NCBI GenBank assembly: GCA_904420235.1 | Contig: CAJFUS010000067.1 | Coordinates: forward strand, 1 to 8,158 | From: Candidatus Neoanaerotignum tabaqchaliae | Lineage (GTDB): Bacteria > Bacillota > Clostridia > Lachnospirales > Anaerotignaceae | Direction: 5' to 3' | Length of the DNA stretch: 8,158 nucleotides | Notes under the pieces: generated by a model | Told to the model about the DNA's origin: nothing | Databases searched by the model: none | The model's input: only the letters and a program-made list of their open reading frames with translations | Program-made: the position numbers and the translations under genes | In this document: positions 5,934 through 8,158 of the stretch, one piece after another | Position numbering within the stretch: the first letter of the stretch is position 1 | Layout of the letters: each line of letters begins with the position of its first letter

Positions 5934-6963
5934 AGCGGCTTTAATATCAATTACCGGCGATGGCAATAAAACCGCCATGAAAATAAGGAAAGGTCTTTGT
6001 GAAAGAGGCTTTGATGTTGATATTTTCTCCTATGTTTCGGATAAAGAAAGCGGAATTGAGAAAATTGACGAAGGCTATATTAAGTGGCTTGGGAATATTT
6101 TTTACAGTTACGGTTTAATTATTTTTGTGTGCGCCTGCGGCATAGCAGTTAGGGGAATAGCTCCATATATAAAGGATAAGTTTACAGACCCGGCCGTTAT
6201 TGTTGTTGACGAGAAGGGCCGCTTTGCTGTTCCTATTTTAAGCGGCCATGTGGGCGGGGCAAACAGTTTTGCCCTTGAAATATCAAATTTGATGGGTGCT
6301 CAGGCTGTTATAACAACGTCAACGGATATAAATAATAAATTTGCCGTTGACCTGTTCGCCAAAAAAAACGGCCTTATAATAGGCGGCAGAGAAGAAGCGA
6401 AAAGAATATCCTCAAATCTTATATCCGGAGGGCAGGTTTGCTTTTTATGTGATAAAGAGATAAAAGGACATATTCCCGATGAAATAATTTTGTCTGATAA
6501 AGGCAATATGGGTTTTGTTGTTTCCGTTTATAAAAAAAGACCATATGAAGTTACACTTAACTTAATACCTAAAAAAATAAGCCTTGGAATAGGCTGCCGA
6601 AGGAACACAACGGCCGAAGAAATAGAAAAGGCTGTTTTTGAGGCGCTGAATAAAGGCGGCATATTTAAAGAAGCCGTAAATAATGTGGGGACGATTGATA
6701 TTAAAAAAGACGAAAAGGGTTTAAGCGATTTTTGCGCAAGCATTGGGGTTGATATAAAATATTTTCCTTCGCGGGAGCTTAAAGACGCCGAGGGTGATTT
6801 CTCCCATTCGGATTTTGTTTCGCGCATAACAGGCGTCGATAACGTGTGCGAGAGGGCCGCAGCCCTTTTATGCCCAAAGGGCGAAAAAATTATAGGCAAA
6901 ACTGTGTTTAAAAATGTTGCCGTAGCCGCCTATTGTGACGATTGGAGTGTTGATTTTGGCTAA
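5926..6963 (+). CDS. cbiG: Cobalt-precorrin-5A hydrolase
   Basis: CbiG opens the delta-lactone of cobalt-precorrin-5A and releases the two-carbon fragment as acetaldehyde, giving cobalt-precorrin-5B, the substrate of CbiD. The 345-residue protein shows the three expected parts. There is an N-terminal domain with CACGIAVRGIAPYIKDKFTD (69-88) followed by PAVIVVDEKGRFAVP and LSGHVGGAN (105-113), then a variable middle region (about 140-215). The C-terminal domain begins with LGIGCRRNT (220-228) and includes GVDNVCERAA (303-312) and the AVAAY segment. The start ATG 5926 has AAGGA (5916-5920) 5 nt upstream and overlaps cbiF by 8 nt. An in-frame ATG 63 nt earlier lies deep in cbiF and has no support. 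It overlaps cbiH by 8 nt and is not fused to it, unlike in some genomes. Confidence 0.94.
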   Translation: MTKAALISITGDGNKTAMKIRKGLCERGFDVDIFSYVSDKESGIEKIDEGYIKWLGNIFYSYGLIIFVCACGIAVRGIAPYIKDKFTDPAVIVVDEKGRFAVPILSGHVGGANSFALEISNLMGAQAVITTSTDINNKFAVDLFAKKNGLIIGGREEAKRISSNLISGGQVCFLCDKEIKGHIPDEIILSDKGNMGFVVSVYKKRPYEVTLNLIPKKISLGIGCRRNTTAEEIEKAVFEALNKGGIFKEAVNNVGTIDIKKDEKGLSDFCASIGVDIKYFPSRELKDAEGDFSHSDFVSRITGVDNVCERAAALLCPKGEKIIGKTVFKNVAVAAYCDDWSVDFG

Positions 6964-7681
6964 ACTTTATGTTGTGGGCACAGGCCCAGGGGATATATCA
7001 AAAATAACCGCCGAGGCCCTTGCGGCTTTAAAAAAGTGCGAAGTTATAGTTGGGTACACTGTTTACACAGACATAATAAAAAAATTTTTGCCCAACAAAA
7101 AGTATGTTTCAACGCCTATGACAAAGGAAAAAGACAGGTGCCTTTTGGCCTATAAATATGCCGAAACCGAGAATACCGCCATAATTTGCAGCGGAGATGC
7201 CGGTGTTTACGGCATGGCCGGACTTGTTATTGAGCTTAAGCATCTTTTTAAGAATGTTGAGCTTACTATAATACCTGGGGTTACGGCGGCCTTAAGCGGA
7301 GGGGCTCTTCTTGGCTCGCCCCTTACGGTGGATTTTGCCGTTATAAGCTTAAGCGATTTGCTTACACCCTATGAGCTTATACAAAAAAGAATTAGGTGCG
7401 CAGCTCAAGGAGATTTTGTTATATGCATATATAATCCCTCAAGCAAAAAACGGAGCGGATATTTAAAAGAAGCCTGCCAAATTATAATGGAGCATAGAGG
7501 GCCGAAAACCGTGTGCGGTGTTGTTAGGAACATAGGCCGAGATGGCGAAGAGAAAAAAATACTTACTCTTAAAGAGCTTTGCGACTATCAGGCGGACATG
7601 TTCACAACGGTGTTTATAGGAAACTCCGCCACAACGGTTAAAGAGGGATTTATGGTTACTCCAAGAGGGTATATTTTATAA
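6956..7681 (+). CDS. cbiH: Cobalt-precorrin-3B C17-methyltransferase (TTG start)
   Basis: CbiH methylates C17 with S-adenosylmethionine and drives contraction of the tetrapyrrole ring, giving cobalt-precorrin-4. The 241-residue product shows VGTGPGD (7-13), CSGDAGVYGMAG (78-89), IPGVTAALSGG (106-116) and VISLSDLLTPYE (129-140). IYNPSSKKR (158-166) and VTPRGY near the end are also present; SLSDLLTP and YNPSSK are typical of the CbiH/CobJ group. I chose TTG 6956 because it gives the usual MAKLYVVGTGPG N-terminus and has GGAG (6944-6947) 8 nt upstream. GTG codons at 6935 and 6947 would add residues not normal for the family. The start overlaps cbiG by 8 nt, and 16 nt separate it from cbiJ. Confidence 0.94.
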   Translation: MAKLYVVGTGPGDISKITAEALAALKKCEVIVGYTVYTDIIKKFLPNKKYVSTPMTKEKDRCLLAYKYAETENTAIICSGDAGVYGMAGLVIELKHLFKNVELTIIPGVTAALSGGALLGSPLTVDFAVISLSDLLTPYELIQKRIRCAAQGDFVICIYNPSSKKRSGYLKEACQIIMEHRGPKTVCGVVRNIGRDGEEKKILTLKELCDYQADMFTTVFIGNSATTVKEGFMVTPRGYIL

Positions 7682-7697
7682 AAAAGGAAAATGCCAT

Positions 7698-8158
7698 ATG
7701 GAAAAAATACTTGTTTTTGCCGGAACAACGGAAGGCAGAGAAGTTTCGGAATATCTTGGCTTGTGCGGCGCCAATGCTGCCGTTTATACGGTTACGGAAT
7801 ATGGCAAAAGCCTTGTTTTTAAGGGAGAGGGCATAGAGGCCGTATCTAAGGCTCTTAACAAGGAAGAGATAAAAAGCCTTGTTTCGGAGGGCGGTTTTTA
7901 TTTGGTTATAGACGCTACTCATCCCTTTGCCAAGGAGGCCACAATAAACATAAAAGAGGCTTGCCATGAGGCCGGCGTAAGATATATAAGGCTTTTAAGG
8001 GAAAGCGGCTTGGGAGAACAAAAGGGAGTTGTTTTTTTCGGTTCCTGCTCCGAGGCGGCGGAGTATCTTAATTTAACCAAGGGGAACATACTGTTTACAA
8101 CCGGCAGCAAAGAGATAGAAAAATTTGCCCTTATAGACGGTTTTAATGAAAGGGCCTA
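7698..8158 (+). CDS. cbiJ: Precorrin-6A (cobalt-precorrin-6A) reductase, 3' end beyond window
   Basis: CbiJ (CobK family) reduces the macrocycle of cobalt-precorrin-6A with a pyridine nucleotide, in the cytoplasm. The first 153 residues are in the window; the family is usually about 250 residues. Recognisable motifs are ILVFAGTTEGR at the N-terminus (4-14), LVIDATHPFAKEA (69-81), RYIRLLRES (95-103) and ILFTTGSKEI (131-140), all typical of CobK/CbiJ. ATG 7698 has AAGGA (7684-7688) 9 nt upstream. Another ATG at 7691 is out of frame. The gene runs off the right edge without a stop, so a fusion to another cbi domain beyond the edge cannot be excluded. It follows cbiH by 16 nt and belongs to the same transcript. 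Confidence 0.93.
   Translation, partial: MEKILVFAGTTEGREVSEYLGLCGANAAVYTVTEYGKSLVFKGEGIEAVSKALNKEEIKSLVSEGGFYLVIDATHPFAKEATINIKEACHEAGVRYIRLLRESGLGEQKGVVFFGSCSEAAEYLNLTKGNILFTTGSKEIEKFALIDGFNERA

Overview
The window looks like a chromosomal stretch of a low-GC Firmicute, most likely an anaerobic member of the Clostridia. The evidence is the AT-rich intergenic DNA, near-consensus GGAGG-type ribosome binding sites, occasional GTG/TTG starts, U-tract terminators, and the oxygen-independent (cbi) route to vitamin B12. Genus and species cannot be read from the sequence. All supported genes are on the + strand.

Left part (1-2742) is a loose set of unrelated genes. An intrinsic terminator at 28-62 closes a gene lying left of the window. 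A very AT-rich gap follows with no visible gene. Next is a 164-residue permuted papain-fold protein (YiiX/NlpC-P60-like), whose Shine-Dalgarno lies in one arm of a perfect inverted repeat. A tiny one-helix membrane peptide (about 973-1056) is followed by a zinc-type medium-chain dehydrogenase gene (1090-2172). That dehydrogenase is interrupted by an in-frame TGA at 1921, with the reading frame continuing normally behind it. Then comes a 123-residue four-helix membrane protein that appears to be an internal duplication, and a terminator at 2712-2742.

Right part (2902-8158) is the start of an anaerobic cobalamin biosynthesis operon. A strong sigma-A-type promoter (2902-2929) drives a long leader containing a clear cobalamin riboswitch (about 2940-3115) and an expression platform of about 230 nt with several competing pairings. 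Six tightly packed genes follow: cbiD, cbiL, cbiF, cbiG, cbiH and cbiJ, the last cut by the window edge. Gaps are 1-16 nt, or the genes overlap by 1-8 nt, so translational coupling is likely. Together the encoded enzymes methylate C20 (CbiL), C17 (CbiH), C11 (CbiF) and C1 (CbiD), open and remove the C20-side fragment (CbiG), and reduce the precorrin-6A stage (CbiJ). CbiE/CbiT, CbiC, CbiA and the cobalt chelatase are not in the window and would be expected nearby or elsewhere.

No new multi-gene system is evident. The most interesting points are the nonsense-interrupted dehydrogenase, the B12 leader whose platform repeats sequence of the aptamer core, the hairpin over the start of the first gene, and a 13-nt motif recurring upstream of three of the left-hand genes.
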